Part shown: positions 61,669 to 64,000 of the stretch, one piece after another
How positions within the stretch are numbered: position 1 is the stretch's first letter
Layout: the number at the start of each line of letters is the position of its first letter
Assembly: GCA_029465975.1 (NCBI GenBank)
Contig: CM055754.1
Coordinates: forward strand, 13,214,256 to 13,278,255
DNA from: Dallia pectoralis
Lineage: Eukaryota; Chordata; Actinopteri; Esociformes; Umbridae
Direction of reading: 5' to 3'
DNA: 64,000 nucleotides
Position numbers and translations under genes: made by a program
Notes under the pieces: generated by a model
Databases searched by the model: none
Seen by the model: only the letters and a program-made list of their open reading frames with translations
Told to the model about the DNA's origin: nothing

Positions 61669-62830
61669 TTCTGCATTGTTGGGTCTGGCGTATCGCATCT
61701 TCCTCTTCACAATACCCCATGTCTATAGGGTTAAGGTCAGGCGAGATTGCTGGCCAATTAAGAACAGGGCTACCATGGTACTTAAACCAGGTACTGGTCG
61801 CTTTGGAATTGTGTGCAGGTGCCAAGTCCTGTTGGAAAATGAAATCTGCATATGCATTAAGTTGCTCAGCAGCAGGAAGCATGAAGTGCTCTTAAACTTC
61901 CTGGTTGACGTCTGCGTTGACCTTGGACATCAGAAAACACTGTGGACCAATACGAGTAGATGACATGGCACACCAAACCATCACTGACTGTGGAAACTTT
62001 ACACTGGACTTCAAGCAACGTGGATTCTGTGCCTCTCCTCCGTTCCTCCAGACTCTGGGACCTTGATTTCCAAAGAAAATGCAAAATTTACTTTCATCAG
62101 AGAACATAACTTTGGACCACTCAGCAGCAGTCCAGTCCTTTTTGTCTTTAGCCCAGGCGAGACGCTTCTGACGCTGTGTCTTGTTCAAGAGTGGCTTAGC
62201 ACAAGGAATGCGACAGCTGAAACCTATGTCTTGCATACGTCTGTGCGTGGAGGTTCTTGAAGCACTGACTCCAGCTGCAGTCCAGTCTTTGTGAATCTCC
62301 CCCACATTTTTGAATGGGTTTTGTTTCACAATCCTCTCCAGGGTGCGGTTATCCCTATTGCTTGTACACTTTTTTCTACCACATTATGTGCTTGGACACA
62401 GAGCTTTGTGAACAGCCAGCCTCTTTAGCAATGACCTTTTGTTTCTTGCCCTCCTTGTGCAAGGTGTCAATGGTCGTCGATTGGACAGCTGTCAAGTCAG
62501 CAGTCTTCCCAATGATTGTTTAGCCTACAGAACTAGACTGAGAGACCATTTAAAGGCCTTTGCAGTTGTTTTGAAGTAATTAACTGATTAGAGTGTGGCA
62601 CCAGGTGTCTTCAATATTGAACCTTTTTACAATATTCTAATTTTCTGAGATACTGATTTTGGGGTTTTCATTAGTTGTCAGTTATAATCTTCAAAATTAA
62701 AATGAACACTTGAAATATATCAGTCTGTGTGTAATGAATGTATACATTATACACGTTTCACTTATTGAATGGAATTACTGAAATAAATCAACTATTTGAT
62801 GATATTCTAATTATATGACCAGCACCTGCA
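61669..62830 (-). mobile_element. Tc1-like transposon, truncated at its 3' end
   Basis: The right end (5' of the element) has the fish Tc1 terminus: inward from 62830 it reads 'caggtgctggtcatataatt' followed by 'agaatatcatc'. The left end is cut within the transposase, abutting triadin-like intron at about 61669, so the second terminal repeat is missing. Confidence 0.8.
61670..62329 (-). pseudogene. Tc1 transposase, broken
   Basis: Blocks: VSASRTSTHRRMQDIGFSCR (helix-turn-helix region), WSKVMFSDESKFCIF (first catalytic D), RVWRNGGEAQNPRCLK, then in another frame FQQDLAPAHNSKATSTWF and NWPAISPDLNPIDMG, where the final acidic residue of the DD34E triad, normally E after NPI, is D. A frameshift lies near 61885, and the C-terminus is missing. 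Confidence 0.8.
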
Positions 62831-63150
62831 TAGATAGATATTTATTGTACACTGGGGAAAGTGTATTTCATAGTATATATGTAGTTATCAGCTACAGAAT
62901 CATACTGTTCATGTATGTACTTTAGTTGGTTTATTTTAAATGTGTTTCATCGTGAAGCATGTCTTAACCCTTTTTAAAAGGTGGAGCACATTTTATTTGC
63001 GCAGAACTATTTCCCATTTACAATTACATTATTATAATTACAGATGTAACTTATCAAATACAATCAAATGGATGGTTATAAACATGTCCTCACAATGCGT
63101 AATGATGCACAATGCTGATCTAGCGCAGTTAAGATATGGCAAATAGAAGA
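62831..63150. other. Non-coding stretch, nothing recognised
   Basis: AT-rich, no supportable feature. Confidence 0.4.
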
Positions 63151-63530
63151 ATTCAGTGGGAATGCGTGTCACAGCATCAGCAACATTTTGCCAAATCGGC
63201 CTTTGGGCATTAGAGATGCCCCCACTGGGCCCTACAAAAAAACATCTCCTCTTGTCCATCTCTCCAACAGAAAACTTCACATTGAGTAACGTTACTTTTC
63301 CGGTTTTCCTCCGAGTTTGTCATGACGTCTCAATCAGGAATATTAATTTAGGGCGTTTCTCTGACTATTTATGGGCAAATATGGGCATGATATTAAGCCG
63401 CAAAAGCTGCGCCTAATTTAGAGTCCATTGTGATTTATTAACCGAAAACGGTTAATAAATCAGAATATTTTTGTCCGTACGTTTCGTCCGTAGGCCACTT
63501 CTGACGCAAATTTTTGTACATGAGGCCCAT
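63150..63530 (-). mobile_element. PIF-Harbinger remnant
   Basis: The minus strand reads KFSVGEMDKRRCFFVGPSGG and ISNAQRPIWQNVADAVTRI (63155-63280), the Myb/SANT-like domain of Harbinger ORF1. The right side ends 'gtacatgaggccca', like the 'gggcctcatgtac' terminus of fish Harbinger elements. Confidence 0.6.
63431..63460. repeat. Perfect hairpin
   Basis: A 13-bp stem gatttattaaccg / cggttaataaatc with an AAAA loop, inside the Harbinger remnant; probably a subterminal palindrome of that element. Confidence 0.75.
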
Positions 63531-63624
63531 GCTGTTTTTGGTGTTTGGTAAAATTCTATGTAATAAGTTCCTATTAGTTTCAACTGTGTCTTGATTAGTT
63601 TCCTATAAATGTAATTTGTGTTTG

Positions 63625-64000
63625 TGTGCCAGACCCGGTGAAGCCCGGCCACCTAGAGCCGGGCCCATCTGGTGTCCCTTACACCGGTCCGTCTGCGTCT
63701 CTGACTTGTCTGCCCGGCGTTACTGACCGCCGTTTAGCGTCCCTGACCCGAGTCGGTCCAGGAGGGTCACTACAGTCCAGTTAAGTCCTCGTCATCCGAA
63801 CCTCATGAGCCTACCACAACCTCCGACCACCAAACTCTTTACTCCTGTATGCACTCCCTATACGTCAGCCAGAAGAACACCCTCACCACAAGTATTCACA
63901 TCCTGTCTGTCAACCTGTCTAACCTGGTCACCACCATGCAATCCCTTACATTCGCCTTAGTCCAGTCTCAATCTCCTCCTCGACCACCAGTACTCCCCAC
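63625..64000 (+). mobile_element. Possible start of a Gypsy-like gag region, cut by the window
   Basis: Abrupt change to C-rich sequence. One frame from about 63850 reads HSLYVSQKNTLTTSIHILSV, then NLSNLVTTMQSLTFALVQ and PPRPPVLP, resembling the poorly conserved, proline-rich N-terminal Gag region of fish Gypsy elements. No LTR boundary identified. Confidence 0.35.

Overview
This is eukaryotic DNA, almost certainly from a teleost fish. There are no bacterial-style operons. The window is packed with fish transposable elements (Rex3/RTE and L2-type LINEs, Ty3/Gypsy LTR elements, hAT, Tc1/mariner, PIF-Harbinger, piggyBac and MITEs), and the host exons that can be seen are very short with GT-AG introns. 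LINE 3' tails reading 'ttgttctca..tggcctac..ggttaaataaa' recall those of salmonid- and pike-like fishes, but I cannot name a species.

The one host gene I can support lies on the minus strand and covers roughly 23.4-61.6 kb. Its last exons (23417-23502, 23597-23632, 24626-24670) end in a short tail containing PYFQC. Far upstream, between 44.7 and 61.6 kb, is a tandem array of tiny lysine/glutamate-rich exons of four types, in transcription order E (27 nt), C (48 nt), B (42 nt) and D (48 nt). They recur about every 1.2 kb, and 31 copies are visible. All are phase 1-1, so they can be added or skipped without changing frame. KEKE-type composition, many mini-exons and the tail fit triadin (trdn), the junctional sarcoplasmic reticulum protein that links calsequestrin to the ryanodine receptor. 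The gene starts beyond the right edge, and a 500-base assembly gap interrupts the array.

Layout: 1-1.9 kb Rex3 copy; 2.2-2.7 kb MITE; 3.3-6.2 kb SINE, LINE and nested Rex3 pieces; 7.6-8.5 kb Harbinger/ISL2EU-type remnant; 9.2-9.6 kb LTR-like sequence; 9.95-12.55 kb near-complete hAT with 8-bp target duplication; 12.8-13.4 kb Harbinger and L2 pieces; 16.0-18.3 kb Gypsy pol remnant split by a piggyBac-type element; 18.6-19.8 kb second hAT; 19.9-21.2 kb element with THAP and P2RX7-like ORFs; 23.4-25.4 kb trdn 3' exons; 26.3-30.3 kb L2-type LINE; 30.6-40.4 kb a second LINE split by two DNA elements, which themselves carry an LTR element and a Rex3; 41.1-42.1 kb Tc1; 42.4-42.8 kb 48-bp satellite; 42.8-43.8 kb hAT fragment; 44.7-61.6 kb trdn exon array, invaded by a 4.2-kb Gypsy element (46.3-50.5 kb) and a repeat-coding LTR element (52.6-55.6 kb); 61.7-62.8 kb Tc1; 63.1-63.5 kb Harbinger; 63.6-64 kb possible start of another Gypsy.

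The most unusual objects are the trdn mini-exon array and a two-copy LTR retrotransposon family whose single ORF begins inside the LTR and consists largely of 24-30 bp tandem repeats. The two copies have strongly different LTRs but nearly identical non-repeat interiors. All identities given here are by eye; no searches were run.
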